The position numbers and the translations under genes are program-made. A stretch of DNA of 64,000 nucleotides from Hymenopellis radicata. Taxonomy: Eukaryota; Basidiomycota; Agaricomycetes; Agaricales; Physalacriaceae. The stretch lies in assembly GCA_015501595.1 (NCBI GenBank), contig JADNRX010000058.1:62001-126000 (forward strand), read 5' to 3'. This document shows, piece after piece, positions 19,688-30,663 of this stretch (position 1 is its first letter; every line of letters starts with the position of its first letter). A model generated the notes under the pieces. The model was given only the letters and a program-made list of their open reading frames with translations, did no database searches and was not told where the DNA came from.

Positions 19688-20625
19688 GGGCGTCAAAGGA
19701 ATGGTGGAATGGCTGAGCTGACGGTATTGAAGCAATTAAATGGGGGCCCACGTGGGTCCATTGCCTGATAAGATTTAGACCCGCAGCGCAGCATTCGGCC
19801 AACTTCGGAACGGTTATCAGATAACTTCAACACGCCCAAAGTAGACTTCTCTCTGGTCGACTGCTTAGTGCCCTCCGCTCTCTGAATGTGTCTGATATGT
19901 GGACCTTTTAATTCCTCTTGGCCTGGCGAATGGGGATTCTCACCATGCTCTGATTCTTGACTTCTGTAGCTCTTCTGGAAAGTCAAGTAGCTCAGAACCA
20001 ACAACCGAACAGATGCCATCTTTCATTCAAGCTATGTAGCCTCTCCCCCAGAAACGCCCGTACCTTCTCATCAGCAACGGCATTTCCACTGTCGGTAAGG
20101 CCATCCTAGATGCTCGGGGCTTTCCCTGTTCCTCAATACTGCGCCATATCGGTCAGACGACTCCTCCGCGCTCTAAGATTAAGTATGTGCTGACCAGCAC
20201 TTGGCCGGCGTCGTACTCGCAGCGAGATAACTTTTTGAAGATGTCAGCTTTCCTTTCTATAGGGCACACATGAATAGAAACTCAAGTTTATGAACCCGGA
20301 CCTCACACCTCCGTATATACTTACATACTCCCTCGCCTCATCATGTGCTTGTCGACTTCTATCTTGAAGACGAGGCATGCTCAATATGACTGCTCTAGAT
20401 CAAAGGTAACTCAAGGCTATTTCTGGAATGCGGCGCTGTATTCATTACGAGATGAAAGCCAGAAGATAACATTTCCAGTGACTTGTTGGTCGGCAGCGTC
20501 TACATCGCGCGCGCACACACATCGGACAAGGTGACTCCTTCGTTTTAGATCTCCAACTGTGGGGTATAGTGTACAGTACCGATGAATCGCGCCAAATACA
20601 GGTCGTCTATGTCCTTACTCTTCTC
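19688..20625. other. Intergenic stretch with one unexplained coding-like patch
   Basis: No complete gene supported. Around 20052-20190 the plus frame reads RPYLLISNGISTVGKAI and SILRHIGQTTPPRSKIK, which looks protein-like but has no start, partner exon or recognised family; it may be a decayed gene fragment. Confidence 0.4.
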
Positions 20626-21324
20626 TCAAGCATATCTAAACTCCAAAGGACTCGTATACCAATTCATCGCATTCTTCTTCACGAAATCCTCCCAAGACCA
20701 CAGCTCCGGGACCAAATTGTTGACATCAAGATAAATATACGTCTCCGCCGTGACACTAGGATCGAGGGATCCCTCAGAGATGGGAGGCGCATGGCGAGGG
20801 ATCAGCTCCTTATCCGTAAGCCCAGTGGAAAGCGGCTCGCTCTCTGCCAAAGGGTGCACTTCTACGATCTTGCGGGCATATTCCTGGAGGAGTACTATTC
20901 GATGCGAATCGAATATCTGAAATGAGAGGACAAACCTCGCCCTCGAATGAGTCTAGATGCTTTATATCTGCATCGGTCAGGCCAAACACTAGAGTTCCGC
21001 GAACGCAACTCTCCTCACGCGTAAGCTCGCGATCGAAGAGATCTTTCGTGCGTGAGAGGGGCGCGACCCCAGGGTAATCAGCGTTCTATACATCAAGACA
21101 CCTTTAGATCAAAGACACTGGACGAGGACGATCATACTCTAACGACGTGGCGCGTGTGGTCCTTGATACTATCCGTCAATACGATGTAACATGGGAAGAG
21201 AGAACGATAGTACCAGTAAGACAGCAGGACAGATGGTCAGATGCGATCCGCCGTTCTTGATAACTCGCGTGAGGATCTTGGGGTGCATGAGGGTGCCATA
21301 GAAGAATGCAGAGTGTGCTGGCAT
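20626..21324 (-). CDS. AIG2-like gamma-glutamylcyclotransferase family protein
   Basis: Small cytosolic protein of the GGCT/AIG2 fold (cyclotransferase-type enzymes acting on gamma-glutamyl or related amines). Four exons of about 190 aa start at the ATG 21324 with MPAHSAFFYGTLMHPKIL (substrate loop YGTL), continue SHLTICPAVLL, RNADYPGVAPLS, RGTLVFGLTDADIKHLDSFEGE and, after an intron, EYARKIVEVHPLAESEP. The Glu in FEGEEY is at the usual catalytic position. The C-terminal part, TAETYIYLDV...WSWEDFVKKNAMNWY, is typical of fungal members. All junctions use GT-AG sites and the frame is intact. Exact substrate unknown. Confidence 0.87.
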
Positions 21325-21633
21325 TATCGCTGTTGAAGCAAGCCTTCGCTTGGCACGTGTGATGTCGATCATTCTTCAAGAACGGATCAGTTAATGCTCT
21401 ATAGGGCCCGAGTTGCTCCTCGTTTCAAGCAGCGTCTAACCAGCATAGAAGTCATCACGAACAACATTAGTTGCCGTCTACAGTTTTCCTTCAACCTTGT
21501 AACCCGTTGCGTGGAGGAGGAACAGTCTGGTAACTGATACCATGACTCCCGTTTAGTATGACCATATGTTCAAGTTGCATCCGATGGCATATTTTGGCCG
21601 AGGAACGGATTCGTCCTTCAATCACACACCCCC

Positions 21634-22335
21634 ATGTCTACACCACCCCCAGTCGTGACAAAATACATCGAGGCCCACAAGGTCAGTCCTACCTTCCCCG
21701 TCGTGTGCTACTTACACTTGGATAATAGGCCTTGGACCTGGCGTCCATGCACGAATGCCAGGCGAACGACTACGTGTTCTCTGACCCAGCGTTCCCGGAC
21801 TCTGACAGTACGTCTTATCTGTGTCTACACGGGTCATACCTCTGAAATAAGTTTGAACAGCCAAGGCGTCCAAAGCCATGTGGGCCTTTTTCATCAAGAA
21901 TCGCGAAAAGAATAAGATGAAGGTGACCTACGGAGAGGTGAAAGGTTCGGGTCTCATTGTGAGTTAACTTTGCAAGCTTTCCTATCGACTTCGTGACCTG
22001 ACAATGTGCGTAGTGGGATGCTGATTATGTCGTCGACTACGTCTTCAATGGACGGCCAGTCGTAAATCGTGCGCTTTCCCTCTTCGTTCTCGTACGCATC
22101 AAGGCTAACATGGCTTCTTGACAGACATCCACGCTCATTTGACACTCGACGAAGCTGGTGAAAAGATCAGCAAACAGGAAGATTCTTTCGACTTTTACGC
22201 TTGGACCAGGCAAAGTCTGGGCTATTTGGAACATTACTTGGCTGGTCAGGTTTTCTGCGTGGCCAGGTACAGGCCAAGGCAAAAGCCACGGTGCAGAGCT
22301 TCATCGAGAAAGAGGAAGCCGCATCGAAACTGTGA
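21634..22335 (+). CDS. SnoaL/NTF2-like small protein (one frame slip)
   Basis: NTF2-fold protein of about 160 aa. Short exons join in phase: MSTPPPVVTKYIEAHK, ALDLASMHECQANDYVFSD, KASKAMWAFFIKNREKNKMK, then WDADYVVDYVFNGRPVVN and HIHAHLTLDEAGEKISKQED followed by FDFYAWTRQSLG. At 22218-22221 the frame slips by one base in a GGG run; the next frame continues LFGTLLGWSGFLRGQVQAK to EEAASKL and a stop at 22333. The order and the tail match fungal SnoaL-like proteins (polyketide cyclase-related fold, function usually unknown). Either a one-base sequencing loss or a very young frameshift. Confidence 0.78.
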
Positions 22336-22907
22336 TTAGTTAAGTATTTCAATTTGGTTTGCACTGGGAATGAGTCTGTTTGTCTGTTCGTCCGTCCTAC
22401 CATCATCAATTCAATCCTCCTGACTTTCCGACATTGCTTGTGTTCGGAACGCCTGCTTTGAACGTCTTTATCAAAGTGGTTCCACGCCGTTTATCCGGTG
22501 GCAGCCCACCAATGGCTTAGCCAGTCATGCAAGTCACCGCCAAGCACAGGAACCAGCATCATTCTCTTTGACCGTTCTGACCTAGTAGTGGTCGCCCGTC
22601 GCACTGCCAGGGCTGCGTCACCCGATCCCTGGGCGGATAAGAGGAATCGACGCGCTGCCTATCTCAAGTGTCTCTTACCGCCAATTAAAGTAACACGTTG
22701 AACGACGCTGAGTCTTCGTCAATTTCAAGTCATTCTCGCCGGCCTTCAAGTCAAGACTGCAGCCCTGTGCGCCCTATCAGGTGACCTGTCGCCCGACCTC
22801 TTTAGCACTATCTATGTCAAGTGCGAAGCAGGTGGGCCGGGCCGGCGCACGATAACATTGGTTAAAGGTGGGCGTATGACACCGGGCTGGACGACTCGCT
22901 TAACGTC
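22336..22907. other. Intergenic stretch upstream of GH3 gene
   Basis: No exon or repeat can be supported. Presumably holds the GH3 promoter; no clear TATA box was seen. Confidence 0.5.
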
Positions 22908-25900
22908 ATGAGAACCCTCTCGCTGCTGTTGGCCGTCGCACTGCCGTTCACGGCATGCAGCAGAAATGAGTATCCACCCATGGGGCGGGATGCTCGGCGG
23001 CCCCAGACGGAAAGAGACAACTTTCTGGATGAACTTGTCGCAGATATGACGCTTCCAGAGCTCGGTACGAACTCACCCCCTTCATGAGCGAAAACAATCA
23101 CACCTCTCGTAGTCATGCAGCTTCACTTGATGTTTGGAGATAATATCGTTGGGCCTAACTCGGATAATGCGCTATACGGTGCGTGCAGCGTCGACTATTG
23201 AATAAACTATACTCAAGTTGACCAGATTATGCAACACGGTTCGCCCCTGGCGCAGCGCTTGGCGTTATCCACGATTGGTATCCGACCGAAGCATCTTACT
23301 ACAATGAGCTGCAAGCTCTGGCGCTCCAAAAGTCGCGTCTCCCCGTTCCCTTCATGCAACTGGGTGAATGTCTACACGGCGTTGGATCATACAAACAGTC
23401 CATGTTTCCGCAAGCCATTGGGCTGGGAGCGAGTTGGGATACAGACTTGGTCTATGCGGTGGGAAGGGCTATTGGAAGCGAGGCAAGAGCGATTGGGATT
23501 CACGGATGTTTAGCCCCGGTGTTGGATTTAGGCAAAGATCCGCGATGGGGAAGGGTACAAGGTGAGCTTCCTCCACTGTACCCGCGAGTTGGCTAATTCT
23601 TCGGTGCTTAGAGGCTTGGGGAGAGGACTTCGTCCTTACGTCTCACATGGGCGTTGCCTTTGCATCTGGATTGTCGAAAAATGGTTCTTGGGCTGATCCG
23701 GACGCGGTTGTTCCCGTTATGAAGGTATACCTTGCTTCTCGTTCTACGATCTGTAACTAACGGGCGTGCAGCACTTCGCCGCCCACGGAAGTCCGCATGG
23801 TGGTATCAACGCAGGCTCTTTCATGGGCCACGGAACGCGACAAGTGCTTATGGAGATGTTAACTCCGTTCAAGGCAGTATACGAGCTCGGGGGAGCGAGA
23901 GGTGTCATGATGTACGTGCTATCTGAATTGGTTGCTTCCGCTGAATATTGAACGACTTTTCCAGGGCATACAGCGAACTTGATGAAGTACCAGCCCACGT
24001 TCATCCCCTTCTGTACGATGCTTTGGAAGAATGGGGCTATGACGGTTCGTTTCCACCGCCTTATACGATGATTGTCTCAATTGACATTTACTTTTACCTA
24101 GGATTCATCATGGCTGACGATACGGGTTCGTGGTTTACCATCAGTACCATGTTCAACTTGGTCTTACAACACATTTTCCAGGCATGAAGATGCTTTATGT
24201 CAGACATCAAGTGTCATCCTCGCCTGGGGACACAATTCAGCAATGGTTCAACGCAGGCGGACAGCTGCAGTTCTACGATTATGATCTGGGTACCTACATG
24301 AACGTAAGGTTCAGGCTGCTGTGATACTCCTTCCTTTGATTCACATTGTCTAGGCTTCGCTCGACCTTGTCGCAAATGGAACTGTTCCCGAATCAACGTT
24401 ACGATCTCACGCCCGCAGTATCCTCAACGTCAAGTATGATCTCGGCCTCTTCGATGACCCATACGTACCATCTTCCATCGATTACCGCTCTCTCACAGCC
24501 CAGAACGTGCCTTTGACTCTTGACGCTGCTCATCGATCCATCGTCCTCCTCGAAAACAAAAATGGCACACTTCCCATCATGCCCGTCGAGCAACGTATCA
24601 AAAAGATTGCTCTCGTCGGTCCATTCCATGACGTTCTCAACTACGGCGATTACTCTGGCCCTTGGGGAGAGTATCCTGTAGATAACTCAAGCACGATTCG
24701 CCAGGCGGTGTTGGATTACCTTTCGGAGCACAACGCAGACGTGCAGCTCATGTCCAGTTGGGGCGCTGACGCGTGGATGTATAACGCCCAGCATGCGATA
24801 CCCGGGTATCTTCTTTCCTCGGACGGCGTCCAAGGAGGACTAATGGGAACCTACTTTGCGGACACGAACTTCTCCGAGGCCATCTTCGCCAGGCAGGAGG
24901 CGCCGAACAGGGACTGGGGACTCTATCCTCCGGCAGGGCTTCCGTCCAACAACTTTAGCGTCGTCTGGGAAGGCGAGCTTACCGTGCCAGTCGATGGCGA
25001 CGACGTAGAAGGTTATGTTGGTGTCGCCGTGTATGCCAATAACACTGCGCGACTATACATTGACGACGAACTGGTCGCACAGTCCAATATGTCGTCGACG
25101 GGGACGGTCCTTGGAAATATCCAGCAGCTCTCGTACGTTTACGCTAATGCGACGGCGATACCTCCTGGTGGCGCTGCGTGGACTTGGAGAAAGGGTGCGG
25201 TGCATAAAGTACGCCTCGAATTTGTGGCTTGGAATCTATGGCAGAAGTACGAGAACGTGAACTCGGTGAATGCGCAAGTGGAGTTGTTTTGGGGTATGGT
25301 GGATCGTGAGGACGCTGTGGCTAAGGCAAGTCGATACTTTCCCGTCGTGGTCCGGAATGTCTCTGACTAATCTTGTAGGCCGTGGATGTGGCAAAAGATG
25401 CAGATCTTATCGTTCTTGCAGTAGGTGCCAATTGGAATAGTGACGGAGAAAGTGGCGACAGGGGAACACTTGGACTCTCGGCGAACCAAAGTACCGATGA
25501 TACCTTCATCTCTAGCGCTTCTACCTCTCATGTTGTGCTGTAGCGCTACTCGCCGACGCATATTTGACCTTGGGATACCTGTCGTGATGGTTTTGCAGGG
25601 TGGTCGCCCTTTCGCTGTTCCTGAGTACTACTCGAAAAGTGCAGCGACAATTAACGCGTTGGCATCCACCTCATCATCCTTTACCAGTTGGATCTGATGA
25701 CAGTAGTTCTTCCCTTGTCAATCAGGCGGCCAAGCTATCTCCGATGTCCTGTTTGGCGAGTTCAATCCCGGCGGACGTGTGCCATTAAGCGTACCATACG
25801 ACGTTGCTCAGCTCCCGGTCTATTACAAGTATCTCTCTTCTCATTGAGTCTGTGGTCGACCACTGACATAAAATTTCAGTTACAAATTCACGGATCACGC

Positions 25901-26401
25901 GAAGAACTTACACCGACATATACTCTTATCCTACGGTCCGTCTTTCTCATTCATCTGTGCATTCTTGAACTAAATTTCACTCCTGCCTAGTATACGTTTG
26001 GATACGGTCTCTCGTATACGACCTTTGATGTTCATGAATTCAATGCCACGTCCACAGGCGGCGCGCGCACGTTTGCATCGGGGGAGACCATAACGTTTCG
26101 TGCCACTGTAACTAACACTGGAAATGTAGCCGGCAGTCACGTTCTTCAAGTGTACTTATTGGTGCGCGTCTCGACCATTACCCGCCCCCAGAGGCAACTC
26201 GTCGCCTTCAAACGTGTGTATCTAGAGGCCGGGGAAAGTCAAGTCGTGGAGATGTCGACAGAGGTGGACAGGTATTTGAAGATAGTGAACCGGAGATACG
26301 AGTGGGAGCTTGAGAGTGGAGACTACGTGTTTGCACTTCTGGAACATGGGAGCCCGACTGCACCAACAGCCATGAACGTGACTTTGACATGTGTAGGATA
26401 G
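22908..26401 (+). CDS. Secreted GH3 beta-glucosidase-like enzyme with PA14 domain (frame slips)
   Basis: Glycoside hydrolase family 3. Signal peptide MRTLSLLLAVALPFTACS, then catalytic domain: PFMQLGECLHGVG, GLGASWDTDL, CLAPVLDLGKDPRWGR, KHFAAHGSPHGGINAG, ARGVMM, and the nucleophile region YDGFIMADDTG. Second domain: HRSIVLLENKNGTLPI, then a PA14-like insert (about 24840-25250: GGLMGTYFADTNFSE, YVGVAVYANNTARLYID) and GESGDRGTLGL, FDLGIPVVMVLQGGRPFAVPE, SGGQAISDVLFGEFNPGGRV, followed by a fibronectin-III-like C-terminus (GYGLSYTTFDV, ATVTNTGNVAGSHVLQVYL). About ten introns. Two one-base losses are suspected, at 25553-25560 (LLADA to IFDLGIP) and at the exon start near 25730. Extracellular oligosaccharide breakdown is the family role; many Asn-glycosylation sites fit secretion. 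Confidence 0.87.
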
Positions 26402-26742
26402 GATTAGCACATCAAGCAATGTTTGTAACGACATGAATTCACTAAAGGCATTACCAACCATAACTCTAGTTCGACCGCTGTACTTACCCTCGTCGCGACG
26501 TTGAGTTCTGCATGTGACCGCGTGGCATCGTTGCTGGATTGACACAGACAACACTATAAGAATGGCATTAATTCACTTTGACGTGTCTCCCTAGCGGTTA
26601 GGTTAAGTTGATATAATGTTGTACTACAAGTTATGAAGCTCGAAAATTATGAGATAATAATACAGTGCAGCAGTAGTCTGTCAGCAGACAACGTTAGGCG
26701 GTCTAAACTAGAACGACTAGCATGGACGAACACCAAACGTAC

Positions 26743-27550
26743 CTAGCAGTCCACATAAGGCAAGGCAGCTGAGTCTGCAGCTCCTGATACAATAACCTGC
26801 AACGCATCCCCCATCCACTCCTCCCCTCTCGCCACTGGTGATCCCAAGTCCATGACCGAACAGTACATATTGCTTCCGCCACAGATGGATCTTCTTCATC
26901 TTCGGAATCGTCTTCATCATAAGAATCGGACAACTGGGCGCCAAACAGATGATACAATAGCAACTGGGAAAGCTCCGAATCCAAGGTCGTGCGTGTACTT
27001 GAGTGACACAGGGATTTCGACAGCAGTCGGATCAGAGCAGCATAAACTGCTTGGGGACGCGGAACCAGTACCTGAAGCTCATCTGGGTCGGCTCGGTACG
27101 ATAGAGAAGGAGATATTGAGAGTTCGTCGGAGGTAAATTGGATGTAGGACATGGGGTAGAGGATGAGGTATCGGACGGGGCCAATTTCCTCTGATTCAGT
27201 TAGGCGGAATAGGGAAGAGGCCTTGGAGTATTTGTCGCCGACTGCTTTTGGAAGAAATGGATCCGGATCACCTTTCGGGAGACCGAGAGATGATAGAGTT
27301 GTGGCGGCTGCGGTAAGGAGATTGTCGGGAATGATATAGGAGAAATTCTGTGAGTTAAATCATTAGAAAGTAAACATTAACATAAGGCAGAGCAGACCTT
27401 TATCATCATGGGAACACCCATGCGTCTGTAGAGGGCAGCGCCCCATTCTATGGGAACAATTTTGGCGTCATGGAGGGTACGCAGAGCAATGGTAACGAGT
27501 TCTTCAGGCAGAAACTGAAATGGCGCTGACAGCTGGCTCGCTACTTCCAT
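26743..27550 (-). CDS. Conserved mushroom hypothetical protein (one frame slip)
   Basis: Starts MEVASQLSAPFQFLPEELV at 27550. After an intron the second exon reads NFSYIIPDNLLTAAATTLSS, LGLPKGDPDPF, VRYLILYPMSYIQFTSDELS, LQVLVPRPQAVYAALIRLLS and LDSELSQLLLYHLFG, a pattern shared with many Agaricomycete proteins of unknown function. Near 26893 an acidic DSEDEE tract is followed by a one-base loss; the next frame gives MDLGSPVARGEEWMGDALQ and a stop at 26743. No catalytic motif is visible. It is divergently placed from the gene at 27703 with 152 bp between start codons. Confidence 0.65.
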
Positions 27551-27702
27551 GGCGGCAGCGATGGTGGTGGTGGTGGTGGTGGTTGAAGCACAAGAGCGAG
27601 GTGAAACCCTCGGGCCGGATCTTATTAGTTTGCACAGCCACAGAAATGAGACGTCATGTCGTTTGGGTCCCGTGGGCAACAACAACAACAACCTCTTGAA
27701 CA

Positions 27703-28617
27703 ATGTCATTCAACGTCGCAATCACAACCGAGCCAGGAGCACAGAAACTGGCCGCCATATCGCTCTCTCGACATCTCAATGACTTGGGCTGCGAACACGC
27801 TTATATCGGTGGCTTCGCCTGGCACTTACTCGGAAGCGATAGGCCAACAGAGATAAGCGTGCCTAGCTTCGTATCCTTGGAATGTGCACGCTAATTTGAC
27901 TGGAAACAAATACGACATAGACGTTCTTATTGACTCTAAGACCTTTAACATGAATGATCTTCGTGAGCGGATCGCACAGAGCGATCCGCATTTTGCGACT
28001 ACGGTTCTCAAATTCTATTACATGGAGGTCAGTGCTCGTTGGGAATGGTCCTGTTGAATATCATCTATGTCACGGTATTCAGGACTCAGATTCAGATTCA
28101 ACCTCGGGGATCTCTACTGTACCAGTAGACTCTGACACGTTAGCGCGACTTCAAAAAAGCAAGAAGAATGTCATGATAGAGACTTTACCAACTGGACAGC
28201 TAGGCCTGCCAGTGGTGCCCCATCCCGTCCTACCCATTGAAGATGCAGGTATGATCGTGAATCTGTGCAATTTAAGTCTGCTTGACATGGAGTGTAGGAA
28301 TCCAGATCCTCCATCCTACGATTCTACTTCTGACCAAGATCAACCGCTGGTCTAAAATCTGTGATTCCACGCGTCCCAAGACAAGACTCAAAGCCAAATC
28401 AGATAGCAGTGACATTGATTACATGCTGAACTGGCTGGCAGAACGAGAACTGGTCATCATACTTGAAGATTATAGCGGGCAGCCAAAAGAAAATCTGCTT
28501 CGTGCTCTCGGAGTTCTAAGAAGGTTCTTACTTGCAGGGGGCAAGAGCGAGGTTCTAGAATTATTGAGAAAGGTTATGCAGGCGGTGGATTGGGTTGCGA
28601 TCACTGAGGAAGCGTGA
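27703..28617 (+). CDS. Nucleotidyltransferase-fold-like mushroom protein
   Basis: Starts MSFNVAITTEPGAQKLAAIS and contains AYIGGFAWHLLGSDRPTE followed, after an uncertain splice, by DVLIDSKTFNMNDLRERIAQ. This GG-x(8)-RPT(E/D)-DVLI pattern resembles minimal nucleotidyltransferase folds (AbiEii-like), in which the acidic residues bind metal. Later exons read IETLPTGQLGLPVVPHPVLP and LLTKINRWSKICDSTRPKTR, ending DWVAITEEA at 28617. Small families like this are common in Agaricomycetes and uncharacterised. The first exon boundary near 27862-27920 is not solved, so length is approximate. Whether it is enzymatically active cannot be told. Confidence 0.6.
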
Positions 28618-28811
28618 AATCAGTCTCAACCGGAGTGTATTACGCCTTTGTTGCTCAGTCATTTGGATGCATCTTGAAGCCCAGTCAAGCGAAAGTTTGT
28701 CGATAGTACTTGCCTGCCACGATGAGGTTCAACGAGTGTCCTTCGTCACTGAAGGTGAGAAGAATATGGCACATTTTCGCAGTCTAGGCTTCACCATGAC
28801 AAGTAGTAGTA

Positions 28812-30075
28812 CTATGAGAAATATCTTCCGCCATTCACAGGTATCTATCCATAGCCATGAAATGTTAGAAGGTAACTTCATAACGTAGATGGCACCTACA
28901 GTTTGGCCTAGAAGATAGAAAATTCTGAGCACACATGCATTGAACTATCGACTTGAGAGCTCACCTGTGATAAAACGCGCTTGTTTCGAGGCAAGAAAGC
29001 TCACAGTGTCGGCAACGTCCTCCGGCGCCCCATGATCCCAAGAGGGCTCTTCTTGGTTTCCTAAGAAAGGGAATTATAAACAACAATAAAGCCAAGTAGT
29101 CAATCGACATTAAAAAGTAAGTACCTGCTCGTAAAAGGCAGCAACATTCCCTAGTCCAACACCGGCCTCGAACACTTAGCGCTTGTGTTAACGTGTGCAA
29201 CCAAAATAACCTTACAGGGAGCTTACACATTGGGGTGTCTATGGCACCTGTGAATCGAGATAAGCAGGCATGCTCGGGCATAGTGAGCGAGAGTCTACTA
29301 ACCCGGAGCATACGCATTAACAGTTATCCCGTACTGACCGAACTCGGATGCTACAATCCAGCGATGAAGAGGCAGTCATAGGCAGTCGTTTCTTGTGACC
29401 TACCGGCGCACTGAGTCAGACCCCGAACAGCGAACTTGGACGCGCTGTACGCCGAAACGAGTTTACTACCTTCAAAAAAACATTCAGCGAACAGACGGAA
29501 CGAGCAGTGTGGTTCACGAGCATACCATGCTGGCCGAGAACAGATGACGCGCCAATGAGACGACCCCCAGTGCCTTGCTTGATCATCTGTTTCGCTCCAT
29601 ACTTGTAGCACAGAAAGACGCCCTTGGAGTTGACGGAGGCTACGCGATCCCATTCCTCGGCAGTCGCTGGACGTAACACCCGATTAGCTCTTCCGCCGAT
29701 AAACGAGTAAGAGCACGTCCTTACTATCAAGTAAAAGTCGGCCACATCCCACCCCGGCATTCGCGACCACCTACGGGAAGCTTAAGAACGATCCCTCAGA
29801 CGAAGTAGGAAATGACCTACCACATCCAGCTGCCCCAGCTCCCCGACAACCTTATCTACCATCTTCTCGACCGAGTCTTCGATCGAGACATCCGCGATGA
29901 TAGTGCAAGACCTCCTTCCCAGAGCGTCGATTTCCGACGCTAGTACCTCGAGCGCCTCCTCCTTCGTAGCCAGGTCATTAAGCGCAATATCCAGTCCATC
30001 ATGGGCCAGCCTCAGCGCGATAGCTCTCCCAATCCCCTGACTCGCACCAGTAACAAGAGCGACTCCATGCGACAT
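28812..30075 (-). CDS. Short-chain dehydrogenase/reductase (classical SDR)
   Basis: NAD(P)-dependent oxidoreductase with many short exons. The start is MSHGVALVTGASQGIGRAIA at 30075 (TGxxxGIG cofactor motif). It continues LNDLATKEEALEVL, ADVSIEDSV, ANAG after a splice, EEWDRVASVNSKGVFLCYKYG, ASSVLGQHG, the active-site YSASK in SAYSASKFAVRGLTQCA, then YGITVNAYAPGAIDTPM, EPSWDHGAPEDVADTVSFLA, ARFITGQT and a last exon IPVNGGRYFS to the stop at 28812. The set matches fungal acetoin/diacetyl-reductase-like SDRs; the true substrate is unknown. Each junction has a GT-AG pair, including a tiny penultimate exon coding roughly GQT. Frame intact. Confidence 0.85.
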
Positions 30076-30663
30076 GATCTGAGTATCAAGATTGCACACC
30101 CTCTAAAGGAGAACGGTCTTACTATTTGAACGACTTGGAACAAGAGATCAAGCAAATGTGGATATGGCCTCCGGAGAAAAAAGTTGCGGAGAACTCGTGT
30201 AAACGTGGGGGTGAGGAAACGAGGAAGGTTGGGAATTCTGGGGTCGTGCGTGACTTGACAGTATTAATACAGGTAACTTGAGCGCCGCGGTGATCCAACC
30301 TTTCAGTTCAGAACTAAGTAACAGATCATGAATAGATAACAGATAATTGTTTGCGATAATAGCTTACCATGTCTGTACGTGCGCACAATGTCCTTATACT
30401 TGCCGTGCAGTGGGAATAAGAATCAGGACACACTTGACGAGAAATAACTGACAGTCGTGGGATTAATGGGTGTGGAAGGAAGTACGGAATTCAATAGAAT
30501 GAAAGTTGAAACCATTGCGCAAGCGGCGTTCTAAGAATGCCGATGTAGACCGTCTTGTCCTTACGGAAGCTGCCAATGAATTATCCGAAGGCATTTATTA
30601 CTTACAGGGCTGTATAGAGGAATGCTTGTACAATGAAATGTCCAGTCTATCGACGACATGCAT
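30076..30663. other. Intergenic stretch between SDR and metacaspase
   Basis: No gene or repeat seen. It contains the SDR 5' region and the metacaspase 3' region. Confidence 0.5.

Noticed and set aside
20052..20200. Protein-like patch RPYLLISNGISTVGKAI
   Set aside because: Too short, no start, no partner exon and no recognised family; recorded as intergenic.
27550..27600. GGT trinucleotide run encoding poly-Thr/poly-Val
   Set aside because: A simple microsatellite at the 5' end of a minus-strand gene; no further structure.
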